Source of the DNA: Gracilaria vermiculophylla
Lineage: Eukaryota; Rhodophyta; Florideophyceae; Gracilariales; Gracilariaceae
Assembly: GCA_019155205.2 (NCBI GenBank)
Contig: JAHNZQ020000181.1
Location: forward strand, 3,109,999-3,173,998
Direction of reading: 5' to 3'
Length of the DNA: 64,000 bases
Numbering within the stretch: position 1 is the stretch's first letter; every line of letters begins with the position of its first letter. The notes beneath the pieces were generated by a model. The model did not search any database. It had not been told where the DNA came from and saw nothing but the letters and a program-made list of their open reading frames with translations. Position numbers and translations under genes: made by a program. This document shows positions 11,651 through 22,812 of this stretch, piece after piece.

Positions 11651-12544
11651 AGGGAACTTTGAGAAAATAACATATGTTCACAACAGTAAGTTTCTTGTTA
11701 TCTGCTAGATCGGGAGTCAGTAAAGCATTGATTGCATTATGATCTGTGGAAGTCGTGGTTGTCATGTTCCTCTCATCAAATAAGAGAGATGTTGAGAAAA
11801 AGATTATAAGGGATGTTTAAATGGTTTGGAAAAAGAAGGGATAACAATTCCGTGATGTCCGCGCAGCAATTGTTCTAGTTCCTCAGCTCACGATATTTTC
11901 TATAAGCCCTGTTGTAGGTGGTAGAAAAGTATGTTTATCTATAAAATAGCTTGCTTTGTCTTATGCGATGCTACCATGTGAGATATGAATGGTTTATTGA
12001 TACAAATGAATGATCGAAAAGTAGAAGAGTTTCTAGTGCGGCGTAGCTTTTACTAGATATTGATGAGGTTACGACGGCGGTGGGATTCAGAAGGACCTGG
12101 CTCGGGCCACAGTGTACTTGAATATTCTAACAGAGTCCATCCAAAAACGGTAACTGCCAATATTCACATTCGCAGTTAACCCTTTTCACACGAGCTGACT
12201 TGGGAATACACTGAAGTTTTACTTTAGCATGTTCTACTGTCACTAAAATTCATAAAAGAGCACTACCGCTTTCGTACTAGAAACCATAGAGTCCTGTCTC
12301 ATCTGCTTTTCCCAACGATTGTTCAAATCTTTTGAAAATATATACCGAGAAAAGCTCTGGACAGAACAGAAAAATAGTCCCCACACAAAGCAGTATTTGT
12401 TGTGAACATGTCAAAATAAATCTACGGAATTCAATCAAGTTAACAAACTGTGCTAGTCTACAACTAGTCAATTAGGAGCCGAATGGATCCCCGTAGGAGT
12501 CCGAGACATTCAATTAAAGGTTGTTCAATGAGCGAAAAAAGGAT
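11651..12544. other. No supportable gene
   Basis: AT-rich sequence with only very short open frames. Nothing was recognised on either strand. Confidence 0.5.
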
Positions 12545-13215
12545 GTTATAAAAAGTTCTACAATGTTTTTCCACACAGATGACATATCTGCCTGAAGTTT
12601 TTCAACAGTATCAAAATACTTGAACTCTTGCTACACCTCTCCGATCATTGCACCCGACACACGTTCTGTTAAATTCGGATTCAGACTGTACGTAGGCCAT
12701 GGTTGAACTTCAATTCTTTTTCTAATGTCCTTTTACTTGTGTGTTTAGAACGATGAATAGATTTTCCGTCGCCCGCTAACGTCCAGTTTTCCCGTAGATA
12801 TTTTGCAGAAAATGTTAGTAAATATTCTTCGAGCAAATTCAGAAACTAAGTACAAATTCGAGTTGCTAACAAATTCGAATACCTGAAGTACTTCATATTT
12901 AGTAATAAGGCAGCTTCCCTAACCATGATCGATTTTCGACGCATATGTCGATAAGAAAACCAGCGTGGTTCTGTACGCAAGTCATAATAAAACCTCCAAT
13001 TTTTATCTGGTCCGTCAAGATTGAAGTTACTTTCATCAGTGACATAATTTTTTCTAATTAATAATCTCGGTCTGTACCTTTTATCCAACAAAATTGACTC
13101 TCATGTTTTTAATTTTTGAGCATGTACGAACCTAACATCAACATATAGTATTTTAGACGAGATACCATTTGCAGCGTTGGGTGGATCCCTCTCATTTTTA
13201 CAAGAAGATGCATTT
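12545..13215 (-). pseudogene. Tc1/mariner transposase remnant
   Basis: The minus strand holds the DDE core of a Tc1/mariner transposase. The first catalytic region reads SNFNLDGPDKNWRFYYDLR, followed by EPRWFSYRHM and KSIMVRE, matching the family's DE-x-x-F-N-L-D-G-P-D block and the SVMVWGA block. The next frame has TFSAKYLRENW and GDGKSIHRSKHT, the second Asp region (usually QQDNASIHRS). Multiple stops and frame changes separate the parts and the third acidic residue region is eroded. I did not find convincing terminal inverted repeats. Confidence 0.78.
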
Positions 13216-14265
13216 TTTTTTATGTCCTGTACGCTGTCATCAATTGGACATGATCTGTGAATGATGCGCATGCTGATCTTATTTGCGATTTATTTTTATT
13301 GTTTTCTTTTCGTCAAGACGTTTTTGATTTGTTTCTGTGCTTAAAGATGTTTTTCATAGCTTTTTGTGGGCTCTGCGTATGTTCGGCAAACTTTTCCGCT
13401 GAGACCTTGATGCAAAGCCAGTACAATTCGTTTTTCTAGATCAGGAAGCGGTTTTCTTCGAGGTAAGACACTAATTGAGTGTTAAAATGTTTATCAGCGC
13501 AGCTGTTAGAAAAGTTCTTCAGATGCTGAACAGTTTCGTTTTACTGTAGTCAAGCAAAAGGCGCCAAAAATTTTCGAAACAAGCTTTAAGATTTATTGAA
13601 TCTCGTGGACTAATGGTATATATTTCACGTTGTGTTTGGAAAAAGCAGCATGTTTCAAGGTTTTATTTTTGTATTCTGCAAATGATAAAAGAGTTCTCCC
13701 TGGCTTAGAAGCTGATTTGGAGCAAGACATGGTAAAATGATAAAGCCAGTGTCTAATGAAAAAATGGGCTGAACTTATTTGATCTTTGGGCACTGTAAAC
13801 AAGAGGTTGATCATTTCCAAGCGCACTGCAGAAAAAACAAGTTTCCAAAACGCCGTGCTATACGATGGCAAAATCGTCTTGTTCATGTGTTTCATCGAGG
13901 GTTACGGGGTGAAAAACCCCACACAGCTGTTCTGAATGAGTGAAGCAGGCCACGTGTTTATAGAACTAATTTCTTTATTTCTGAAACTATTATTCACTCA
14001 TTTCGTGCTGCAACAAAAAGATATTATTCTCTTCATTCGTTTTTAGAAACACGTGTCATCACAGCCATGCTCTGATAAACATTTGGAGGTTGCTACACAA
14101 GTCCACTCCAATTAACACGTTTTGCTAATAACCTCGTTCTCTCACGAATCTCAGCAAGAGGGAGCTATGGATACCAGAGTTTCACACAACTTGGATTGAA
14201 CCCTGTGAGTGGCATGCGATATTGAATTGCATTTCCGTTTCAAAACTCGTTTGTTCCCATCGGTG
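13216..14265. other. No supportable gene
   Basis: A 100-codon minus-strand frame (13593-13895) has no recognisable motif. The rest is AT-rich spacer, probably including the upstream flank of the orphan gene at 14338. Confidence 0.45.
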
Positions 14266-14270
14266 ATCCT

Positions 14271-14280
14271 TTTAAATAAA
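14271..14280 (+). promoter_or_regulatory. Candidate TATA-like element of the 14338 gene
   Basis: TTTAAATAAA lies 58 bases upstream of the ATG at 14338, a plausible distance for a TATA-like element with a short leader. The local DNA is AT-rich, so chance occurrence is possible. Confidence 0.35.
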
Positions 14281-14337
14281 GCAAATAGCAAACATCAAAA
14301 GTTCTCGAGTGTAAAACTAACTACTGCCGACAACTAA

Positions 14338-15567
14338 ATGACGAAGACAACACCATCCTTTTTTGAAAATCCAGAAATTTTGAAAACTGCATTTAAAACT
14401 CTGCATAAATCGAGAAGATGGGGACCCCGACTTCTCAACCAAGTTTGCAAATCTTTTCGCATTCAGCCCGAAGTAATGATGCAGATGTATTGCATATTTC
14501 TTGTTATACACCTTTCCTTACAATCTAGATACCGACATAAAAAATGTAAGGTGTCGATACCATTAGATGCAGACACCGTAAGAATTGCTCGAGAGACGCT
14601 TCTAGAAGCGTCTTTCTCAAAGTACTCAGACAACCAAATTACAGAGGCCACCCTCGCGAAAATGGTGATTCAAATGCAACTGAGACAGAAGAAGCTTTAC
14701 GTCGATCTGGGAAGCGAAATCAGTGATCCTTTTTTGAATGCTGTGCGATCTTTATCACAAGTGCGAAAAAGATCAAGTTATATTCAATTACAAATTTCAA
14801 AAAAACTTCAGTTTTTCCAAAAGTCTTCTCACGCGAACACGTCTAATTCAATATCCCAGACTCATCAAGTTCTCTTACCGATTACCAGGCACCTAGCTCA
14901 GTACAGAGCATATAATGCTTTTTGGCGGTATGCTCTCTTTGCCTACACACCTAAGAATCTCGCCAAAGCCATATCTGCATCTTCCTCTTCTTTTCATATA
15001 TCACATGATTATTTTAAAACAGGTATTGAAACTATTGTGAATGCTTTTGAATCGTCTGCAGCAGTGAAAAGATTCGGCAAAGAATTCACTTTGTTTCAAT
15101 CTTTGCTTTTCGGAAAAGGAAAGCATATTTGGAAAAACATTGAACTCGATTGTCCTGTGGAAGACGATGGTATAAAATATGTGGTTGATGATCGTGAAGA
15201 AATTGGCAAAGACACAACCAATGATTTCGTAGAGTTGTGTGGTGAATTGAAAGCTTTTGTGCACCTCAATGAAAGCTTGAACAGCAGCGACCAATTCTAC
15301 ATGAGAGCAAGGCAACATGCAAAACGAGACATGAATTTCAAAAAGGTTGTTCACCTTTTTGAGGCATTGTGCACAATGACTAATGCCAAAGACTGTCGTC
15401 ATGTTCTCAAAGTGATATTAATGAAAGGGGGGTTTCACTGGTTAAAGACGGAATCACTTATTAAAATCTCCGAAACAACGAACCTTTCAGAAGATGAAAT
15501 GTTACGAATTCAAAGCTTTGCACAACGATATATCAGTACCTCGTTCTCAGCCGCTGACTCTCTCTGA
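14338..15567 (+). CDS. Orphan single-exon protein, 409 aa
   Basis: The longest intact ATG-to-stop frame in the window. Codons are uninterrupted and the long antisense frames are shorter. The product has a basic, Arg-rich N-terminus (KSRRWGPRL, SRYRHKKCK), a middle rich in Ser/Gln with predicted helices, an acidic stretch near residues 275-295 (DCPVEDDGIKYVVDDREE) and a helical C-terminal third. I see no signal peptide, transmembrane run, zinc motif, kinase, helicase or transposase signature. AATAAA lies 89 bases after the stop codon. It is flanked by a mariner remnant and unassigned sequence. Function unknown; it could be a host gene or an uncharacterised element's protein, but its intactness among dead elements favours a gene under selection or a recent insertion. 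Confidence 0.75.
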   Translation: MTKTTPSFFENPEILKTAFKTLHKSRRWGPRLLNQVCKSFRIQPEVMMQMYCIFLVIHLSLQSRYRHKKCKVSIPLDADTVRIARETLLEASFSKYSDNQITEATLAKMVIQMQLRQKKLYVDLGSEISDPFLNAVRSLSQVRKRSSYIQLQISKKLQFFQKSSHANTSNSISQTHQVLLPITRHLAQYRAYNAFWRYALFAYTPKNLAKAISASSSSFHISHDYFKTGIETIVNAFESSAAVKRFGKEFTLFQSLLFGKGKHIWKNIELDCPVEDDGIKYVVDDREEIGKDTTNDFVELCGELKAFVHLNESLNSSDQFYMRARQHAKRDMNFKKVVHLFEALCTMTNAKDCRHVLKVILMKGGFHWLKTESLIKISETTNLSEDEMLRIQSFAQRYISTSFSAADSL

Positions 15568-15655
15568 TAGCGTGCATTCAATATAAATTTGTAGATCAAG
15601 ATGATTTGATATGATGAGATGCAGTGTTACTTTAAAACATGTTTTGATTGGCTTC

Positions 15656-15661
15656 AATAAA
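15656..15661 (+). terminator. Candidate polyadenylation signal
   Basis: AATAAA lies 89 bases downstream of the 14338-15567 stop codon, within an A/T-rich segment that has a second AATAAA shortly after. This is the usual spacing for a eukaryotic 3' end. Confidence 0.45.
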
Positions 15662-16249
15662 GATTATACGGAAATAAAAATATGCTTATTTTCTTGAGTA
15701 AGAAATCCTACACGTGTCCTATCTCCAGCCAAGTTATCCTCCACAGAAACCCGGTCAAGCAGAAGAAAAATACATCTGAATCGTGAGTATGAGTACGACT
15801 AGTCTTTAAAAGAAGAAAGGCTCACCTTCCGTACACCACCTCTGATCCGCCGAAACGACTACGATATCCGGCGTGCAGAAAATCTGGACGCCGATCGCCT
15901 GCACTTGCTCCATTTTGATGTACTCGTTGAACACGACAATGAACTATTATTACAACTATCCGGACGCGATCAACGTAGAGTGCTTACGAGGTTCAGATGC
16001 TGCAAACACGTGCTAGCGTTGTTTCCAATAAGACGTTCAACATTGGTCCGCTCCTAAAAACACGAGTCGCCAAATGTATGCCCTTAAACTGATACGTTTT
16101 ACACCAAAAGAGTCTGCGCAAACCGCTCCAAGTGGTTCTGCCACCAAATCGTCCTAGAACTTGCTCCAATGTAGCAAATGTCAAATTTGGGCGCGGAATG
16201 GGAGAAAGTGCGTTACGCATAGCCTGAGCGCTGGGAACCCCCTTTTTGC
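15662..16249. other. Unassigned, weakly coding-like
   Basis: The plus strand around 15800-16050 reads as a hydrophilic frame (containing NDYDIRRAENLDADRLHLL) broken by stops, and a minus-strand frame spans 15993-16283. Either could be transposon debris. No family could be named. Confidence 0.3.
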
Positions 16250-16756
16250 ATGGCGAACTTGCGTAGCATTTGGCACCAAACACCCACCTTTACCTCCTCC
16301 CTTTCGCCTTCCCACGGTTTTGAAGCCGAAACCATTGCCGTTCAAATGGTGCCCACAGACATTCCTCATCCCTCTTCTTCACCAATTTCGGTATTTGCTT
16401 TGTTCACTCCTGCTGAAGATGCTCCATCCGTCATTTTTTCTCCGCAACCTCTTACAACCCTGGCGCCATTGCTAAGCGCTTCTCCACCGTCTCCGTGCAG
16501 TTCCACTGCCGTGATTTCGAAAAATGCACCTACTTCACGTGCAGTTCCCTTCACGGCTTCACAATCCACATACCAAGCGTATGAATACAGAAATCGTAGG
16601 CACACTTTTAGAATTGTTCATCGCACAATACAGCAACCTTACCATCAGGGCGGTCGTCGTTTTACATCTTGTCGAAAAATAGTCTTCACGCAAAAGGAAA
16701 CTGAAATTGTACTGAATGAAATTGAGAAGTATCTAAGTTTTTTCAAAGAGAAGTAG
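16250..16756 (+). CDS. Hypothetical Ser/Pro-rich protein (168 codons), doubtful
   Basis: An ATG-initiated frame whose first two thirds are rich in Ser, Pro, Thr and Ala (low complexity). The C-terminal part is basic and then helical, ending NEIEKYLSFFKEK. Downstream plus-strand sequence to about 17.3 kb continues coding-like in other phases (for example a Ser/Asn/Glu-rich stretch with SDENERASPNSQ), which suggests a longer protein broken by frameshifts. It is convergent with the Harbinger transposase pseudogene to its right, and Harbinger elements commonly carry a second ORF, so it might belong to that element. No domain supports this. Confidence 0.3.
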   Translation: MANLRSIWHQTPTFTSSLSPSHGFEAETIAVQMVPTDIPHPSSSPISVFALFTPAEDAPSVIFSPQPLTTLAPLLSASPPSPCSSTAVISKNAPTSRAVPFTASQSTYQAYEYRNRRHTFRIVHRTIQQPYHQGGRRFTSCRKIVFTQKETEIVLNEIEKYLSFFKEK

Positions 16757-17429
16757 GATATGGATGCGAAGCAGGAAGAAAAGATGTCTGTCGTGAAGAA
16801 GCGCACTGTGGATAGTATGAAGCGTACTTTGGCTACCCTTCACCGTCGTAAATAATTCCATTGGCGATCCATGGATTCCGGATGACGCGCAACGAGCTAA
16901 GAGCTTATACTTCCGTATGTGCGGGAGATCTGACATAGAGGAACGTGCAAATGCAGAGGAGACTACTGGTTGAACTCTACTGGGCAGTGATGACGTAGCT
17001 AGCAACACAATATACTCAGATGAAAACGAACGCGCTTCCCCAAACTCGCAAAATGTTGGATGCGTTCCCACCACACCGAACGAAACTCTTTCTGATGCTA
17101 CTGATAGTCCTTGACCAGCCGTCCTTGCGCGCCCTATCGTCTTGAAGCGATCCCAAACTTTGCCCCCCACGCAACTCGATAGGAATAGAAGGAGAGAAGT
17201 TTTACTAGCTTTTTCAAATGTCGCTTTTGCAATAGCAAGATCTCAGAGAAGATGATTTGAGTTTTCGTCGATAGAAAAGAGAAGAGAACAGAAGCATATC
17301 TCAGCAAGAATCGACTTTTCATCAGCAGCTTTTGGAAATGATAACGATGCTCGTTACTCAGAACGGTCGCACTAAACACCCTTAGATGTGTTGCGATTCA
17401 TGTAACAAATAGTTGGCCTGGACACTGAG
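16757..17429. other. Possible continuation of the 16250 frame, otherwise empty
   Basis: Plus-strand coding-like pieces broken by stops, as described for 16250-16756. Minus-strand frames at 16733-17170 and 17134-17379 look like shadows. Confidence 0.3.
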
Positions 17430-18709
17430 ATGCGTTTTATAAAAAGAGTGGATCTTATTGTCACCAACAACCCAATATTTCAAGTTGGAGAGTAGGACAG
17501 TAAAGAAGAGCACTAGCTTTCGCCCTCCATGTTCTTCATAAACGAAAAGATCTTTCAATCTGGGAAATGATCCTTGAGAAGCTCTCGTACCCCACTCCGA
17601 CCCCTGTCTTGCAAAAATATGTTTACTAAAGAGAATTAATTCGACTGCATAGTTTGCCTAAGTTTCGTTCTTAGCGGATTTGGTGAGGAAGGGATAATCC
17701 TCTTGTGAAAACGCAGAGTCTACCACACATAGGACCCCAAAAGTCCTGTAGCAATCTTCAATGTTTTTGTATACTGCACCCCATTCTAGTATTTGCGAGT
17801 CATGCATACATCAGGTTCCATTTATTGCAAATGATACAATAGTCCTTGAGGGTGAAAAAACAAAGACATTACATACGTAGTGGTCATTGGTACAACCGTT
17901 GTAACATATATTCTGAGTTACAAAGTCCCCAGAATGCTTCAATCACTGCTTGAGCCCAGCTGGTAAAGCGTATACATATTGTTGAGCCAGGTGCTTAGAA
18001 GAAAATGTAGTCTTAAACTGCTCGGTCTCGTGCTGATTTGGCATTTGCACCTGTGCCCGGGTATCCAATGAAAGCAAACGAGGCAACAGCCATTGCCCAA
18101 AATGAGCAAAGATCGAACACGCAGACCATGTTATACAAAACAGAATCATACCGAAAACATTTATCCGCGTTTTCTGTACTATTCAAGAACTAATGCCAAA
18201 CACTGAGTGGCGGACATACGTCTCGACCTTTCTCTAATGCAAATCGTAGACGCAATGATCCTGATGTTTCCGTTTCCCGAGTAAGCAGTACGTCTGCTGC
18301 ACAGTAGATCAAAATACTGTAGTAAGGCAACAAACGTATAATGGTCAAAGCTGGTCATCGTAATCAAAGATTCTTCGCACCTGGACTGAGGCAGTACCAT
18401 GAGCTGGAAAATAGCGAGACTTTGTAACTTCTCACGGGTCGCTCTGCGGTCGCGGCGTTGTCTTTCTGCAATAGTCAATCTATTTTGCCTTACTTTCTTT
18501 CGATTTATGCCTTTACAAAACGAAACGGTGCACATGCTTACGGATCGGGACAGCAGCAAAACATAGGGCTCACGATACAAGGTAAAGCCGTTCAAAACGA
18601 TAATTATCATACTGTTCCGCATTACAACCTCCATTTGTTCGGCAAATATAGAAGAAATGTAGGGGATGCGCTTCTCTGCACTATCAGTGGTCTTCTGGAA
18701 GAATACCAA
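17430..18709 (-). pseudogene. PIF/Harbinger-type (DDE_Tnp_4) transposase pseudogene
   Basis: Minus strand. The first frame (18179-18709) has a basic region RQRRDRRATREKLQ followed by LITMTSFDHYTF and MSATQCLALVLEW-like sequence, the N-terminal landmarks of this family. After a frameshift, 17943-18149 continues with ACSIFAHFGQWLLPRLL and YALPAGLK. Past a stop, the translated strand continues with NICYNGCTNDHYVCNVFVF, CMHDSQILEWGAVY, LCVVDSAFSQEDYPFL and EWGTRASQGSFPRLK. The second Asp (VVDSAF) and the Glu in EWGTR are visible; the first Asp, expected in the VADGLK position, reads PAGLK. One frameshift and several stops inactivate it. I could not define terminal inverted repeats. Confidence 0.82.
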
Positions 18710-20690
18710 AAGCTTAATTGCATCTAAAGCTCACCGTTTCTGTAACTCTGGAGAACGTTTGCTGAGCAGTATGACTGCACGCTGTGCATTAGCTTTGGAA
18801 GAAAATCATGCCCGATTGGTAACCTGCAAAGGTTTTCGTGATTACACTAAGATCCAGATTTGCAGGCAAAGAGGGTCGTCAGTTCATCAAAGATATTGTT
18901 CCACTGAACGAAAGTAAGCTACGGAATGTCTTCCAAGAAGGATAGACTACTGTGATTTGTTGAAGGCTCAGAGGCGCATCTTTGCCGGCAGAAATTCAAA
19001 TCATAGGAAATGCCGCAGCCAACACTTTTCTATACTGTAGTCGGCTACCAAAATAATAAAATGGACAATGGACCTTTCGTCCTGCATGTTCCTCACATTG
19101 CATTGCGACCTCTATCTTCCAATTGGCCACTGACGTCGCGAAAACGAAAAACTTCGTAGCCCAGCAGCTACAGCCACTGCACATGTAAAACCCGTAAACC
19201 CCTAAACCTGTGCGGTGAACCCACTACTGTGCGACCTAGTCTTGTACTAGATTTAATTATTACCACCTAGTTTGAATATTTGCGCTTTATCACAATTCGA
19301 TACACCAATTTAGAAAATAAAGACTCACCGATCGGTGCAAAAAGACATAAATAGAATGAAGGCCTCAGAAATCGGTTGCATTTTGTGCCTGCCAAAAAAG
19401 TTTCGTGAAGCCTCATCGTACACTATTTGTAAAATGTCTTCCAACAAGGGATTAAAAATTATTTCATGGATAAAGAGCATTATGATTCCCCTTACCATCA
19501 AGTTTGAAACAACTTAAAAACGTTTAAATAAGTCCACGAGTAGCACTGTGCAAAACTTTAGTCTACGATGGCTTTATAGAGGCCAACTCGCACCCTAGCA
19601 ACCTTATGCGCCACTCGACTCACCCAAGGACCCGAAAAATCCATTAGAGTCCAAAATTCAGAAGTTTCCGATTTTAAACAGAAAGTTTTGCAACTTTTCA
19701 AAAACTCGTTCAAATTTCAAAGTGACCCGCAGAAAAACTGCTAAGTTCTGAAGTCTTCTCAAATTAAAGAACCTTAAAAACACATGAAATTCCATAAACG
19801 TCCGGTGACCCCCTCCGTAAAATTCTTAAGTCCCAGGTTGTTCCCGCCAAGCTTGAAAAAACGATTATTTTTGGTTTTTGCGCAGAAGTTATTGATTCCG
19901 TACAGACAACTTTTGAAAACGGACTGTAAACTGAGCGAGAAACTTTTTAACTCCATGATGTATTTCATTTCAAAAATTCCCAAGTCCAAGATGGCTTCAA
20001 CCAAAGCTTCCTAGCTTCCTTCTATTTCCATTAGCCTTCCTTTCCCTTGAATTCTACGTGCACTGATCCACTACCCAGAACCTCACATGGAGGCGATACG
20101 TTAAGTAACGTTGAAGCGCCGGTAATCACCGCCTGAAACTTGAGCTGGTGGCGCTCTGTTATATTCTGAAGAAACTATACATACGGTGAGGCTGAATGGA
20201 AAGGTTAAAGTGTTTCTCAGACTGCCATTGACCCCGATTCTTAATCTTATCGTCGGGAAGACGACATTAGAGTTCATCGTTTGTGGCGCTACCACAATGC
20301 AGCATTGGGAGGATTACATCCTCGTTAATACCAAATATTTGCGTAGCATGGCACAGATGAGCTCGAAAACGAGCAGGTTCTATCGCGAAAAGTTTGAGTT
20401 TTCTTGACAAGCTGTTTGATTATACGAGTCGTGACGATGAAACTGTGAGAAAAAACGGCCAGATTGATGCTTTCCTCGCTTCGAAACAGAATTATTCATG
20501 CTTGCATAACGGGGCTTTGGTGTTTTTAAGTCTAACACTCCAATATCATCCGTGTTTTATCCCAAAAGTTCCCTAAGCCGTAAATACCCTTCGAAGAGAA
20601 GCAGAACTCCAGTACCAATATGCGGTTTTCCCTGCGGTCAGAGATCAAACTCCAAGGCATGCGCAATTGACGTAAGACAAACCCTATGAT
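18710..20690. other. No supportable gene
   Basis: Short overlapping frames on both strands (largest 83 codons). Part may be the 5' end of the Harbinger element (18.7-19.2 kb) or the 3' end of the retroelement to the right. No TIR, LTR or domain was recognised. Confidence 0.4.
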
Positions 20691-20699
20691 GCTGAAGAG

Positions 20700-22480
20700 G
20701 TCCTACCTTCATCCACCTTTGACTCTTAAGAGCAGACAAGGTTAGACTTTTGGCTAATTCAGGGTAAAACAATTCTAGACCAGCCTTAGCTTGGGCGAGT
20801 GGTATTCATTGCAAATCTGGTTTTTCCTTACGGTGTTCCGCAGAATACCTCGTAAACACCTTAACAATCTCCCCTTTCGATGAATAGATTTGTTTTGAAA
20901 CTTACAGCGTTTTCAACCAGTTGAAAAAGTGTTGTAGAATTTTTCGGTACTTTTTTTGAGAGTGCTAGTCCTAACCACTCTGTGGGCGAGCTCATCACGC
21001 ACGTGGGGGTTTGTGAGCAGAGTGCACGCTTGACCCCATATAAAATTGTTCAAGCCCAAGGTTGTTTACTAAGAGTATGGTCGGGAGTCTCCGACATATT
21101 CGATCAAATCTACGTATACTGCTACGCCCGTTTCCCAGCGCTCCAATGAGGACCTGACAGTCTATCTAGGCGATAAGAAGCTTTTCAAAAAACTTTCTGT
21201 TGTCTCAGAGCCCAATAAAGTCCTAGTATGCAAACGTCCCTTTCAAAAAGATGGATAAGTAAAGTTTTCTCTCACTTATATCTGATGAAAAGCTTCCATG
21301 ATTGCGTTTCAATTCAATCAGACTGGGCTTCCGCGGACGCCTGTAGCAACCAAAGAGAGTCTGTCCCCATTTCATTGGCAACACTTCCTCCTCAGAAGCT
21401 GGCATAAATGCATGTAACCTTTGGCAAGACCTTTCGAGTAAAGTCAACGCGTATTAAAGGTGACAGAGACACGAGCAGATACAATTACTGTTTGGCAGTT
21501 TTAGAAGCTACAACAGTGTCCGTTTCTGCTCGACTCATCGTATTTTCTGCGGAGAAACCTGAGGATAACGGTCTTTGAAAAAACATAAACCATGCCCACT
21601 TGCCTAACACTCTTCGTAACATTTTCACTTTCCACCTTCGCCTCTGAACGAGTACCTTTGTAGTCCAGATTAATTTACGCAACTGTACTGCGTCGGGGAG
21701 CAACAATCCAGAGAGGTGTACTTCGATGCCTAAGACCTCCGCATTGCATCATTCTGCTGGCCACGCAATGCTTTGTGGTTTAGAAGGCACGATACGTTTT
21801 CCGGACTTTTCAACAACCAATTTTAGATTTTCTATTCCTTTCTGTAGGCCTGTACCAAAACAAAAATAGTCATCGACGCACGCCCTAAATTGAAAGTCCA
21901 AAAATCCGTCTCATTCGTAATACAGTAGTGCTTTTTCAACCCAGCCCATTGGAGCATGTTTCTGAGTACGCTCTACGCAATGAAAACAGAGTGCGACCAT
22001 CCCATTGCCATTGAGCATATAACAGTGTATTTCTGCAAGTAGTCCTAATTAATGATAGGAAATCCAAAATTTTTTTGTGACCATTCAGGAACTTCCTTCG
22101 GTGACACGGATTATCTATATGGTTTTTTCGAAAATATATGTTTTTGCCTCGCGGCAAGAATAATTTTGCTATATGTCCCGGATTGGGTTAAACAGCATCT
22201 GGCGGCACTAAAAAGGCTTTGTTTGCATCTTAAGCGTCAATAATCAGGCTGTACACGCCTTTCTACTTTTTACGGACACCAAAGACTTCATTCGTAATTT
22301 CTGCTCTTTTCCTTTCCATCGAAATTATTCCAATTCCTTCTAGATGTTTGATAAGCTTATTATATACTCTTTCTTGCAACCCAAAAAATACTTGCTGAGA
22401 TAGCTTTTTTGTTTTACAAACACGTCTTTTGGACCGTATATCTTACGAATTTTCTCGGTTAATTATAACAAAACACCCGC
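20700..22480 (-). pseudogene. Decayed reverse transcriptase-RNase H of an unclassified retroelement
   Basis: Minus strand. In order: EVFGVRKK and SLIIDA (RT fingers), LPRGKNIYF and a degraded NHIDN (palm), MAMGWSHSVFIA (motif B) near 22.0 kb, CVDDYFCFGTGLQ (motif C, catalytic DD) near 21.87 kb, then LLPDAVQLRKLI and MLRRVLGKWAWF (thumb/connection, 21485-21706). Further on, GALGNGRSSIRRFDRI and a degraded NPxxxxxxxR block fit RNase H. Frames change often and stops are many. The MGWSHSV plus VDD signature differs from the Copia and Gypsy RTs elsewhere in this window and recalls tyrosine-recombinase (DIRS-like) or related protist retroelements. No tyrosine recombinase was found. Confidence 0.6.
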
Positions 22481-22812
22481 GGAAGCTGCCAAGCCTTAAA
22501 CAGGAAGTGACAACAAGTCCGGGTTGACCTATTTCCAGATGTGTCTATCACCATAAAACATTATGTCTTCCTTTCCGATGGAAAACCTCGCTTCGAAACA
22601 ATTTTGGCGGAAGGATTTCTCTCGGACTTTTCGCAAGAAAGCGGCATCCAAAACGTTGAACAGCGTTTCTCTCACCAGTACCGGGCGATTGCGAGAACGC
22701 ATGCCCGGCATAGAGCCCATTAAACCCCGAGACAAGGTTCCACAAAATCGAATCTACCTACATTCTTTTTACATAAGGCTGCCTACTTCGCTTACTACTC
22801 CCTTGTTTCTGT

